This document shows, one piece after another, positions 8,231 through 14,396 of a stretch of 14,655 nucleotides of DNA; the first letter of the stretch is position 1; the number at the start of each line of letters is the position of its first letter. The position numbers and the translations under genes were made by a program. The stretch comes from CAZDGK01 sp964505035. GTDB taxonomy: Bacteria; Patescibacteriota; Saccharimonadia; UBA4664. The notes beneath the pieces are model-generated. The model had not been told where the DNA came from and made no database searches. It saw only the letters and a program-made list of their open reading frames with translations. The stretch covers positions 1 through 14,655 of the forward strand of contig CAZDGK010000031.1 of NCBI GenBank assembly GCA_964505035.1, given 5' to 3'.

Positions 8231-8884
8231 ATGCATCGCCTCCAGCAGCACATCCTGAGCCAGCTCATTCATCACCCCGACCGGCGCTATGCCGACCTGA
8301 AGCCAGCCGATGTCGAGGGTAATCTCTTCATGTACCATCTGCGGGCGGTGATCCGCACCGGCTATGCTACCAAGCGCCCCGATGGTCGCTACAGTCTCAC
8401 GCCCATTGGTCAGCGATATGCCGACACGCTTAGCCTCAAGACGCTGACACCCCGCGCCCAGCCGCGCATCGTCACGCTACTCGTCCTGCGCGATGAGCAG
8501 GGCCGCTACCTGCTCCTGCGACGCAAACGCGCTCCGCTGCTCGGAATAGTGGGCTTTCCGTACGGCAAGGTCCACCTGGGCGAGTCCATCGCCATGGCCG
8601 CGGCGCGTGAGCTATCCGAAAAGACCGGCCTCGTGGCCCAGCTGGTTCACCGCGGCGACGGCTACATCAGCATTAGCCAGGACGGCGACCCGGTTAGCCA
8701 CATCATGTTCCACCTATTCTATGGCCAGCGCCCCACCGGCCAACTCACAGCCGACACATCCGCTGGCCAGGCCTTTTGGGCCGACCCCGACCCGTCGGAC
8801 CCCACCCTTATGCCCAGCGTCCCGGACCTCCTGCGCCTGCTCGACGAGTCCAGTGGCCGCTTTTTTGCCGAATTGAACTACTAA
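8231..8884 (+). CDS. wHTH-Nudix fusion protein, candidate regulator
   Basis: This 217-residue protein has two parts. Residues 1-70 read as a winged-helix DNA-binding domain: helices at about 3-14, 19-28 and 33-44, then the wing GYATKRPDGRYSLTPIG typical of a PadR/MarR-like wing. Residues 78-195 are a Nudix domain. The Nudix box is G112-x5-E118-x7-R126-E127-L-S-E130-K131-T-G133-L, so the second Glu of the usual EE pair, a metal ligand in MutT, is Lys. The domain order is opposite to NrtR, where Nudix comes first. ATG at 8231 is preferred over TTG at 8210, because TTG overlaps the -10. There is no Shine-Dalgarno. A metabolite-sensing repressor of its own divergent promoter fits, but activity as a hydrolase cannot be excluded. 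Confidence 0.75.
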   Translation: MHRLQQHILSQLIHHPDRRYADLKPADVEGNLFMYHLRAVIRTGYATKRPDGRYSLTPIGQRYADTLSLKTLTPRAQPRIVTLLVLRDEQGRYLLLRRKRAPLLGIVGFPYGKVHLGESIAMAAARELSEKTGLVAQLVHRGDGYISISQDGDPVSHIMFHLFYGQRPTGQLTADTSAGQAFWADPDPSDPTLMPSVPDLLRLLDESSGRFFAELNY

Positions 8885-8893
8885 TGTTACAAT
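8865..8893 (+). promoter_or_regulatory. Promoter of the ABC-F leader
   Basis: TTGCCG (8865-8870), a spacer of exactly 17 bp, then TACAAT (8888-8893) preceded by TGt for an extended -10. It overlaps the end of the Nudix gene. Transcription would begin near 8900, just before the upstream ORF. Confidence 0.6.
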
Positions 8894-8902
8894 AGCCCCA
8901 CT

Positions 8903-8941
8903 ATGATTATCACGCGCGACGCCCCCATGTCTTCGATCTAA
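8903..8941 (+). CDS. Possible 12-codon leader peptide upstream of ABC-F gene
   Basis: ATG at 8903 begins a 12-codon ORF, MIITRDAPMSSI, ending in TAA at 8939-8941. It lies about 3 nt after the predicted transcription start, so it would be almost leaderless. Its codons 1-3 and 4-6 overlap two segments that pair with sequence just before the ABC-F gene. Small upstream ORFs in the 5' leaders of antibiotic-responsive ABC-F genes are known to couple ribosome stalling to expression. Such a short ORF can also arise by chance, so its translation is a hypothesis. Confidence 0.35.
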   Translation: MIITRDAPMSSI

Positions 8942-9009
8942 GCCCGGTCTCTCCGTAGACTCGAGCTCACTTCGCGCATCAATCGATAATCGGCGCAAAA
9001 CCCTGCGCC
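8905..9009 (+). promoter_or_regulatory. Structured 5' leader of the ABC-F gene, candidate attenuator
   Basis: Three pairings fit together. GATTATC (8905-8911) pairs with GATAATC (8985-8991). GCGCGA (8914-8919) pairs with TCGCGC (8972-8977), nested inside it. A hairpin GGCGCA-AAACCC-TGCGCC (8992-9009) directly abuts the outer helix. A small GTCT/AGAC hairpin (8947-8960) sits in the interior. The ABC-F start follows 15 nt after the last hairpin without a clear Shine-Dalgarno. The left arms lie inside the upstream ORF, so a ribosome there would open them. Confidence 0.45.
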
Positions 9010-9024
9010 CTCTGAAAGTAAATC

Positions 9025-10701
9025 ATGCTACTCAACCTCATCAACATTGGTAAAACCATTGGCTTAAAGAAGCTGTACGACGGCCTGAACCTGACTGTCC
9101 AGCCAGGCGAGAAGATCGGCCTCATCGGCCGCAATGGCGTGGGCAAGACCACGCTACTGGGCGTCATGGCCGGCACCGACCCGGACTTTAGCGGCCAAAT
9201 CGACCGCCGCCGCGGCCTGGTCATCGCCTCCACCGCCCAGGAGCACCACGGCGTCATGGATACTCCGGTGCTCGAGTACATCCTGGAAAACCTGCCTGAA
9301 TACGCCCGGCTTCACCACATCATCTCCACCTACCCGGAATGGATGGGGGAGGACATGGCCAAAATCGAGCTATACACCGACGCACTCAGCCGTTACGGCG
9401 AGCTAGGCTACTACGACATCGAGACGCGCGCCCGGGCCGAGCTCGAGGCCTTCCAGGTGCCCGCTGGTCTCGTCGACGGCCCCATGCGCGCCCTGTCCGG
9501 CGGCCAGAAGCGCTTTGTGGAGCTAGTCAAAGTCACGCTGTCCGACGCCGACCTGGCTCTCATCGACGAGCCCACCAACCACATGGACTACGTCGCCAAG
9601 GCCGAGTTCATCAAGTGGCTCGAAAACGCCGAGCAGGCCGTCATCGTCATCACCCACGACCGCGACGTGCTGGCTGTGGTCGACCGCATCGTGGAGATGA
9701 AGGGCTTTGGCGTCAATAACTTCCCCGGCAACTACGAGGCCTACCTGCGCCAAAACGGCGCCGCCACCGCCAAGGACATCGACATCTACGAAAACGGCCA
9801 AAAGCGCATTGTGAAGCTCAACAAGCAGATCAAAGAAGCCCAAGCCAAGAAGGCTGGCTGGTCCGGTACCGCCGACAAAACCAACCCATTCATGCTGCTG
9901 GAGCGCCGCCTCACCAAAGAGCGCGACGAGCTACTGGCTACCCTCAAGCGGCCGGATTTCTGGATCGACCAGGAAACCATCGGCACCATGCAGGACAAAG
10001 TCGTGGCCAAATACGAGAAATACAAGGCCCGCAACATCCGCCTGCGCACCGGCGGCGAGCACCGCTCCCGCGAGCTGCTCACGGTGGAGGACCTGTCGCT
10101 CGGCTACGGCGACAAGCCGCTATTTGAAGGCATCAGCTTTGGTCTCGGCGTTGGAGAGCGTTTGCAGCTGCACGGCCGCAACGGTGTCGGTAAATCGACC
10201 CTCACCAAAGCCGTGCTTAGCGCCTATGTCGGTCATCCGCCAGCTAGTACCGTCTTTGCCGGCACGCTCGAGCTCAATCCCAAGACCGTCATTGGCGTCT
10301 ATGAGCAAGAAATCGACGCCCGCTACCTGCCCCTGCCGCTCGGCGCCGCCATCCGCCAGGTGTACGATGAGCGCGGGCTTGAAATCAATGACCAGCGCGT
10401 CAAGGGCATCCTGGCCGAGTACCTATTTGACCCCATGGTCGACGGCCGGCTCGAGATCAACCGGCTAAGCGGTGGTCAGAAGGCTCGCTTCCAGCTCATC
10501 ACCATGCTGGCCCACAATCCCAACCTGCTTATCCTCGACGAGCCCACCAACCACCTCGACCTACCCAGCATCGAGGAGCTCGAGCAGGCACTGGAGCGCT
10601 ACCAGGGGGCCGTGCTCTACATTAGTCACGACAGCTACTTTGCTCGCAATGTGGGTGGGGAAGTGGTGGAGATTGTGGCTCGCGACGCCGTCACGGCGTA
10701 A
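9025..10701 (+). CDS. ABC-F family ribosome-associated ATPase
   Basis: This 558-residue soluble protein has two ABC ATPase domains and no membrane segment, the architecture of ABC-F translation factors that bind the ribosomal E site (EttA, Uup, and antibiotic-protection proteins). Domain 1: Walker A GRNGVGKT (35-42), signature LSGGQ (157-161), Walker B ending in E182, H-loop H211. Domain 2: Walker A GRNGVGKS (384-391), LSGGQ (481-485), Walker B with E506, H-loop H535. DEPTNH follows both Walker B strands, diagnostic of the family. The charged linker at about 240-345 is the segment that reaches towards P-site tRNA. The C-terminus ends soon after domain 2, without a Uup-type extension. Housekeeping or antibiotic-protection roles cannot be told apart by eye; the elaborate leader favours regulated expression. 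The Mur ligase follows after 10 nt. Confidence 0.93.
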   Translation: MLLNLINIGKTIGLKKLYDGLNLTVQPGEKIGLIGRNGVGKTTLLGVMAGTDPDFSGQIDRRRGLVIASTAQEHHGVMDTPVLEYILENLPEYARLHHIISTYPEWMGEDMAKIELYTDALSRYGELGYYDIETRARAELEAFQVPAGLVDGPMRALSGGQKRFVELVKVTLSDADLALIDEPTNHMDYVAKAEFIKWLENAEQAVIVITHDRDVLAVVDRIVEMKGFGVNNFPGNYEAYLRQNGAATAKDIDIYENGQKRIVKLNKQIKEAQAKKAGWSGTADKTNPFMLLERRLTKERDELLATLKRPDFWIDQETIGTMQDKVVAKYEKYKARNIRLRTGGEHRSRELLTVEDLSLGYGDKPLFEGISFGLGVGERLQLHGRNGVGKSTLTKAVLSAYVGHPPASTVFAGTLELNPKTVIGVYEQEIDARYLPLPLGAAIRQVYDERGLEINDQRVKGILAEYLFDPMVDGRLEINRLSGGQKARFQLITMLAHNPNLLILDEPTNHLDLPSIEELEQALERYQGAVLYISHDSYFARNVGGEVVEIVARDAVTA

Positions 10702-10711
10702 CATATAGAAC

Positions 10712-12109
10712 ATGAAAGAATCCCAAGACCATCTCCTTGTCATCGGCATCGCCGGCGCCGCGCTTAGCGGGCTGGCCTTGGCGGCTCAGCAGCGCGGCTA
10801 CCGCGTCACCGGCCTGGACGAGCGCGCCTACCCGCCCGTCAGCGACTGGCTGGACCGCCACGGCTTCACCTGGACCCGCCACAAGAGCCTGCGGCTGCTC
10901 GATGGCGTCAACCGCATCATCATGAATAATGAGCTGCCGCTCGAGGATGAGCTGATCGCCGAGGCCGGCCGTCGCGGCATCGCCGTGCAGTCATTTGCGG
11001 AGTTTCTCGGCGAGCTGACGCGCGGCGACCACACCATCGCCGTCACCGGCACGCACGGCAAAACCACCACCACCGCGCTCATTGCCTGGCTGCTGCACCA
11101 GGCCGGCCGCCGCCCCAATTTCCTGATCGGCGCGCAGCCGTTCAATTTTGACGTCTCCGTGCGCCTCGATGGTCGTGGCGTCACCGTGCTCGAGGGCGAC
11201 GAGTACAGTGCCTTCAATCGCACCGGCAAGTCCAAGGTCCAGTATTATCACCCCGACGTCCTGCTCATTACCTCACTCGAGCACGACCACCCCGACATTT
11301 TCCCCACCTTCAAGGATATGACCGACCGCTTTGCTGAGTTTGTCACGGCTCTGCCCAAGTCCGGCCGGCTCATCAGCTGGGCCGAGAGTGACAGTGTAGC
11401 TCAGGTGGCCAAGCTAGCCCCGTGCCCAGCCACCACCTATGGCCTTGAGCGCGGCGACTACACCGCGGCCAATATCGAGCTAAATCCCGACGGCATCGCC
11501 TTCGACATGCTCCACCACCGCAAACTAGTCGGCCGACTGGAAGCGCCGCTGTACGGCCGCCACAATGTGATGAACGTCCTGGCCGCCGCGGCCGTGGCGC
11601 TCGGCGAGCAGCTGAGCTTCGAGCAAATCCGGGCTGCTGCCGCCACCTTCCGCGGCACCTACCGCCGCTTCAATCTCGTGAGCCGGCCCGAAGCCGACAT
11701 CGCCGTCCTGGACGACTACGGTCACCACCCGACCGAGGTCGCCACCACCATCCAGGCCGCCCGGCTGCATTTCCCGGGTCGCCGCATCGTGGCCGTGTTT
11801 CAGCCCCACACCTACTCACGCACCCGCACCTTGCTCGGCCAATATCAGCACTCCTTTGGCGATGCCGACCTCGTCTACGTTACCGAGGTCGAATCCGCCC
11901 GCGAAAGCGCCGATGAGCAGACAGTCAGTGGCCGCGATATTGCCGAGGGCGTCGGCGACAAAGCCGTCTTCGAGCCCGACCGGGCCGCACTGCTCGACCG
12001 ACTGGCTACCGATCTCAAGCCCGGCGACGTCGTGGTGTTTCAGTCCGTCGGCGGGTATGGCAAGTTTGCCCCAGAGCTAGCCGAACGCCTGGCTGCCCAG
12101 GTCGCCTAA
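10712..12109 (+). CDS. Mur ligase family protein with Mpl-like N-terminal and MurC-like C-terminal sections
   Basis: This 465-residue ATP-dependent amino-acid ligase of peptidoglycan synthesis or recycling has three Mur domains. The N-terminal UDP-binding fold holds GIAGAALSGLA (residues 12-22). The P-loop is GTHGKTTT (113-120). EGDEY (161-165) and EHDH (190-193) match Mpl (EADEY and EFDH) rather than MurC. GRHNVMN (282-288), YRRF (317-320) and DDYGHHP (334-340) follow. The last domain has FQPHTYSRTR (363-372), the MurC form, where Mpl of E. coli has a different sequence. It could add L-Ala (MurC) or a peptide (Mpl) to UDP-MurNAc; which one is undecided. ATG is 10 nt after the ABC-F stop, without a Shine-Dalgarno, implying coupling. 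TAACAT (10699-10704), 7 nt before the ATG, could also act as a leaderless -10. Confidence 0.88.
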   Translation: MKESQDHLLVIGIAGAALSGLALAAQQRGYRVTGLDERAYPPVSDWLDRHGFTWTRHKSLRLLDGVNRIIMNNELPLEDELIAEAGRRGIAVQSFAEFLGELTRGDHTIAVTGTHGKTTTTALIAWLLHQAGRRPNFLIGAQPFNFDVSVRLDGRGVTVLEGDEYSAFNRTGKSKVQYYHPDVLLITSLEHDHPDIFPTFKDMTDRFAEFVTALPKSGRLISWAESDSVAQVAKLAPCPATTYGLERGDYTAANIELNPDGIAFDMLHHRKLVGRLEAPLYGRHNVMNVLAAAAVALGEQLSFEQIRAAAATFRGTYRRFNLVSRPEADIAVLDDYGHHPTEVATTIQAARLHFPGRRIVAVFQPHTYSRTRTLLGQYQHSFGDADLVYVTEVESARESADEQTVSGRDIAEGVGDKAVFEPDRAALLDRLATDLKPGDVVVFQSVGGYGKFAPELAERLAAQVA

Positions 12110-12120
12110 TCCAGACACCA

Positions 12121-12158
12121 ATAAAAAACCGCCCCTGCCACAGATATGTGACAGGGGC
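12121..12158 (-). terminator. Intrinsic terminator of membrane paralogue 1
   Basis: GCCCCTG (12131-12137) pairs with CAGGGGC (12152-12158). After one C/A mismatch, CACA and TGTG extend the stem to a 4-nt loop. On the minus strand the stem is followed by GG and then TTTTTTATT, a proper T-run, so it terminates the minus-strand gene ending at 12169. The Mur ligase has no separate plus-strand terminator here. Confidence 0.85.
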
Positions 12159-12168
12159 TTGGCTTGCG

Positions 12169-12885
12169 CTACTTGGTAGCCGGTAGCTCGGCGGCGGACG
12201 GTAGACCAGCCAGGTAGAGCGTGACCTCGTTGCCGAGGTGCCACCTGGCGTCAGTCTCGCCCCGCCCGTGGCCGTAGTAGGCCGTAGTGAAGACCGCCTC
12301 GGCGGCGGACAGCACCGGCAGCGGACTCAGCGTGATGTTCCGAACCGGTATCTCAACCGTCTCGGTAGCCTCGTCCTCGGTGTCCCACGGCGCCGCAATC
12401 TCCAGCCACACCCGGTTGTCCCGGTTGATCATGAAGACGTGCAGGTCGTCATTGCCCCTGGTGGTTCCCAGCTCAACCTTCTGGCCGTACTTGCCCAGTT
12501 GGCAAGACACGACCCGGAACGGCACAGCGCGCAGGGCTTCCCCCTGGCGAGCCGACTGTTCCATGAGCAGGTCGGGGATCGACCGCTCGAAGTTGCGGCC
12601 AGCGAACGTGACGACGAGATACGCCCCCACGTACAGCAGCCACAGGAAGGGAATCGGCTCCGGGAAGGGGCCGTTGACCAGGAACCCGATGCAGTAGCAC
12701 AGGGCAGAGACGATATACGCGCCGGAGATGATGGCGTTGCGCTTCTTCACCGTCGCGAGATCAGTCGACCGCACGATATACCGGACAACCAGCCGCTGGG
12801 TGCGGGTGCGGGGCACCACGCCTCTCAGCGCGACCTGCTTGCCGTGTAGCGCCGGCTCCTCTCTGTTCGCGAGAGCTTTGGCCAT
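12169..12885 (-). CDS. Membrane protein of unknown family, paralogue 1
   Basis: I do not recognise this family. It is a 238-residue protein starting at the ATG at 12883-12885, after AAAGGAGAGG (12893-12902); a longer in-frame start at 12975 would begin upstream of the promoter. Residues 1-50 are rich in Arg and Lys. Two membrane helices lie at about 51-71 and 77-95, with a short Pro-containing turn between. By the positive-inside rule both ends face the cytoplasm. Residues 100-238 form a soluble domain with VPFRVVSCQLG (121-131), KVELGTTRGN, APW, RN-x-TLSPLPVL and a YLAG ending. The adjacent gene at 13020-13736 has the same length and pattern. No catalytic motif is seen; the soluble domain may be a beta-rich sensing or binding domain. 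Confidence 0.85.
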   Translation of the reverse strand: MAKALANREEPALHGKQVALRGVVPRTRTQRLVVRYIVRSTDLATVKKRNAIISGAYIVSALCYCIGFLVNGPFPEPIPFLWLLYVGAYLVVTFAGRNFERSIPDLLMEQSARQGEALRAVPFRVVSCQLGKYGQKVELGTTRGNDDLHVFMINRDNRVWLEIAAPWDTEDEATETVEIPVRNITLSPLPVLSAAEAVFTTAYYGHGRGETDARWHLGNEVTLYLAGLPSAAELPATK

Positions 12886-12928
12886 AGTGCGTCCTCTCCT
12901 TTGCAGTCGGGAATGAAGGACGCTCAGT

Positions 12929-12957
12929 ATTATACAATTTATATCGAAGATACGCAA
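12929..12957 (-). promoter_or_regulatory. Promoter of membrane paralogue 1
   Basis: On the minus strand: TTGCGT (12952-12957), a 17-bp spacer, then TATAAT (12929-12934). The core ATTGTATAATACT is identical to that before paralogue 2. Confidence 0.7.
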
Positions 12958-12981
12958 TATAATGCCCCCGGGCAAGAAAGC

Positions 12982-13009
12982 GCCCCTGTCACGGATGTGT
13001 GACAGGGGC
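12982..13009 (-). terminator. Terminator hairpin of membrane paralogue 2
   Basis: A perfect 11-bp stem, GCCCCTGTCAC (12982-12992) and GTGACAGGGGC (12999-13009), with a 6-nt loop, 10 nt past the stop. It is nearly the same sequence as the hairpin after paralogue 1. On the minus strand only GCGCTTTCTTG follows, so the T-run is weak. Confidence 0.65.
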
Positions 13010-13019
13010 TTGGGCTTTG

Positions 13020-13736
13020 CTACACCGTGGCCGGTTCACCGGCCAGGTAGATCGTGGCATCGCTGCCGAATTTGCGCTCTGCCGCGCCAGACTCGTCGCC
13101 GTAGGAAATGCTGTACCATGCGGCGGTGAAGGTCACCTCCGCTGCGTGCAGCACGGGCATGTTGGAGAGCCTGACGTTGCGAGCATACAGTGCGACCCGC
13201 TCGGTCGTCTCGTCGTCTGCCCATGGCTGGGCTACCTGCAGGATCACCGGCGCACTCGGGTTGGCGGCCAGAAACGCGCGCAGGGCAGAGTTGCCCTGCT
13301 TGGTTCCCAGCTCCACCATCGGTCCATCGTCGCCAAGCTGGCACGACGCGACCCGGAACGGCACCGACCGCAGCTCTTCGCTGTGGCGGAATGCCAACTC
13401 CCTGAGCAGTGCGGGTGTGGCCTTCAGATATTCCTGCCCCGCGCCCATCGTGATGTTGTATCCGATGACGTAGGCCATCCACAGGCCAGTGACGATGATC
13501 GGCCAGTGAGCGCCGAGTAGCAACACCGCCACCAATGCGGCAGTGTACAACCCGATGCTCCCAAGGTAGACGCGGCTGATGATCTTCAGCCGGCGTCTCA
13601 CCAGCTGCGGGTGTCGGTTCCGGACAATGTGCCGGATGACTCTCCGCTGGACGGCAGCGCGCGGCTCTGGGACCAGAGCGATCTTCCCTTGGTGCAGCAC
13701 GGCCGGCTCCGTTCGTGTCACGAGAGCTTTGGCCAT
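13020..13736 (-). CDS. Membrane protein of unknown family, paralogue 2
   Basis: This is the second member of the pair, also exactly 238 residues, with ATG at 13734-13736 after AAAGGAGAGG (13744-13753). Shared segments with paralogue 1 include MAKAL at the N-terminus, QR-x-V-x-R-x-IVR, VPFRVASCQLG (125-135; the Cys is conserved), VELGT-x2-GN, PVL-x-AAE and YLAG. Membrane helices are predicted at about 53-74 and 78-97, with a basic N-terminus on the cytoplasmic side. The loops and the first helix have diverged strongly, so the duplication is not recent, while the regulatory flanks remain alike. Function is unknown; two copies under near-identical promoters suggest a shared role, perhaps as a complex of two related subunits. 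Confidence 0.85.
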   Translation of the reverse strand: MAKALVTRTEPAVLHQGKIALVPEPRAAVQRRVIRHIVRNRHPQLVRRRLKIISRVYLGSIGLYTAALVAVLLLGAHWPIIVTGLWMAYVIGYNITMGAGQEYLKATPALLRELAFRHSEELRSVPFRVASCQLGDDGPMVELGTKQGNSALRAFLAANPSAPVILQVAQPWADDETTERVALYARNVRLSNMPVLHAAEVTFTAAWYSISYGDESGAAERKFGSDATIYLAGEPATV

Positions 13737-13779
13737 AATTCATCCTCTCCTTTGCGGTCGGGGACTGAGGATGCTTAGT

Positions 13780-13808
13780 ATTATACAATAATATGTACAG
13801 ACATACAA
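13780..13808 (-). promoter_or_regulatory. Promoter of membrane paralogue 2
   Basis: On the minus strand: TTGTAT (13803-13808), a 17-bp spacer, then TATAAT (13780-13785), with the same ATTGTATAATACT core as paralogue 1. Confidence 0.7.
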
Positions 13809-13831
13809 TATTTATTAGCAGGCCCAAAGTT

Positions 13832-13864
13832 GCTGCCCCGTCACCACTCGGGTGCCGGGGCAGT
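13832..13864 (-). terminator. Hairpin after the small membrane protein gene
   Basis: CTGCCCCG (13833-13840) pairs with CGGGGCAG (13856-13863). After one mismatch, CACC and GGTG extend the stem to a 5-nt loop. It lies directly after the stop at 13867. On the minus strand only AACTTTGGG follows, so the T-run is poor. The layout (GC stem, single mismatch, 4-bp inner stem) resembles the terminator after paralogue 1. Confidence 0.55.
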
Positions 13865-13866
13865 GT

Positions 13867-14181
13867 TCAGGCGGGCTGGTCGGGTCGTTGTTGACGGCGC
13901 CGCAGAATCCCGTACCGCACGGCGGTGTAGGCGTTGAGGGCTGTGATCAGGCCGATGAAGACCAGGACCGGAGCTCCGGCGCCAGTCAGCGCCACGTAGA
14001 CGCAAATCACCGTCGCAGCCGCACTCAGAGCCGCAAACGCTGCGACTCCCGCGTAGCCGATCAGGCGCTCATGGCGCTTGGGCACGCTTGGCATGACCGA
14101 CAGCGCAAGGCCCGTCGCCGCCCCAATCGAACCAACGGCCAGAGCCGCCAGCAGGAAGGTCAGCGCTTTGTAGCTATCCAC
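13867..14181 (-). CDS. Small three-helix membrane protein of unknown function
   Basis: This 104-residue protein begins at a GTG (14179-14181) preceded on the minus strand by GAGAGGA at about 9 nt. It is mostly three hydrophobic helices, at about 5-29, 42-66 and 70-86, rich in Ala and Val. The loop between helices 1 and 2 is basic (PKRHER), and the C-terminus is a basic tail (RRRQQR). This places the first loop and the C-terminus in the cytoplasm, with the N-terminus outside. It does not resemble the two 238-residue paralogues downstream in sequence, but it has the same orientation and the same individual promoter-plus-hairpin layout. I cannot assign a family. Confidence 0.7.
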   Translation of the reverse strand: MDSYKALTFLLAALAVGSIGAATGLALSVMPSVPKRHERLIGYAGVAAFAALSAAATVICVYVALTGAGAPVLVFIGLITALNAYTAVRYGILRRRQQRPDQPA

Positions 14182-14245
14182 CTGTGTATCCTCTCAGGGT
14201 GTGTAGTGCGTCCCTCGGTTGTGCCTCGGGACCTTACGAACACAT

Positions 14246-14274
14246 AGTATACCATCAAAGTCAACCAACCACAA
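14246..14274 (-). promoter_or_regulatory. Promoter of the small membrane protein gene
   Basis: On the minus strand: TTGTGG (14269-14274), a 17-bp spacer, then TATACT (14246-14251) preceded by TGG, an extended -10. It is divergent from the fusA promoter, with 22 bp between their -35 boxes. Confidence 0.65.
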
Positions 14275-14296
14275 TCATAGTTGAGTCCAGACACAC

Positions 14297-14325
14297 TTGA
14301 AAAAACCAGCCTGCTCGCATAGAAT
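14297..14325 (+). promoter_or_regulatory. Promoter of fusA
   Basis: TTGAAA (14297-14302), a 17-bp spacer and TAGAAT (14320-14325). Transcription would start near 14332, giving a leader of about 65 nt. It shows that fusA here is expressed independently of rpsL-rpsG. Confidence 0.75.
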
Positions 14326-14337
14326 AGACCAAGCACT

Positions 14338-14365
14338 GCGATCGCGCGCTTTTTTGTTTGCGCGC
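14338..14365 (+). promoter_or_regulatory. GC hairpin and palindrome in the fusA leader
   Basis: GCGCGC at 14344-14349 and again at 14360-14365 can pair around a 10-nt T-rich loop, between the promoter and the Shine-Dalgarno. It overlaps the palindrome GCGATCGC (14338-14345). A regulatory role is possible but unproven. Confidence 0.4.
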
Positions 14366-14396
14366 TTAAACTCAAGAAGGAATCCACTAAACCATC

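Noticed and set aside
8914..8977. A possible tRNA: GCGCGA and TCGCGC ends about 64 nt apart with TTCGATC between
   Set aside because: Too short, no D-arm or anticodon arm, and the T-loop-like sequence is not near the 3' end. The pairing is better explained as leader structure.
12121..12158. Assigning this hairpin as terminator of the plus-strand Mur ligase
   Set aside because: The T-run is on the minus-strand side; on the plus strand the stem is preceded by A residues and followed by TTGGCTTGCG.
12238..12849. A 203-codon plus-strand ORF opposite membrane paralogue 1
   Set aside because: It lies antisense to a gene with a promoter, Shine-Dalgarno, terminator and a homologous neighbour. Long antisense frames are expected at this GC content.
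12999..13520. A 173-codon plus-strand ORF opposite membrane paralogue 2
   Set aside because: It starts inside the terminator stem of paralogue 2 and has a low-complexity product; it is a shadow frame.
13036..13827. A 263-codon minus-strand frame overlapping paralogue 2
   Set aside because: It begins upstream of the -10 and reads paralogue 2 out of frame, with an Arg/Pro/Gly-rich product.
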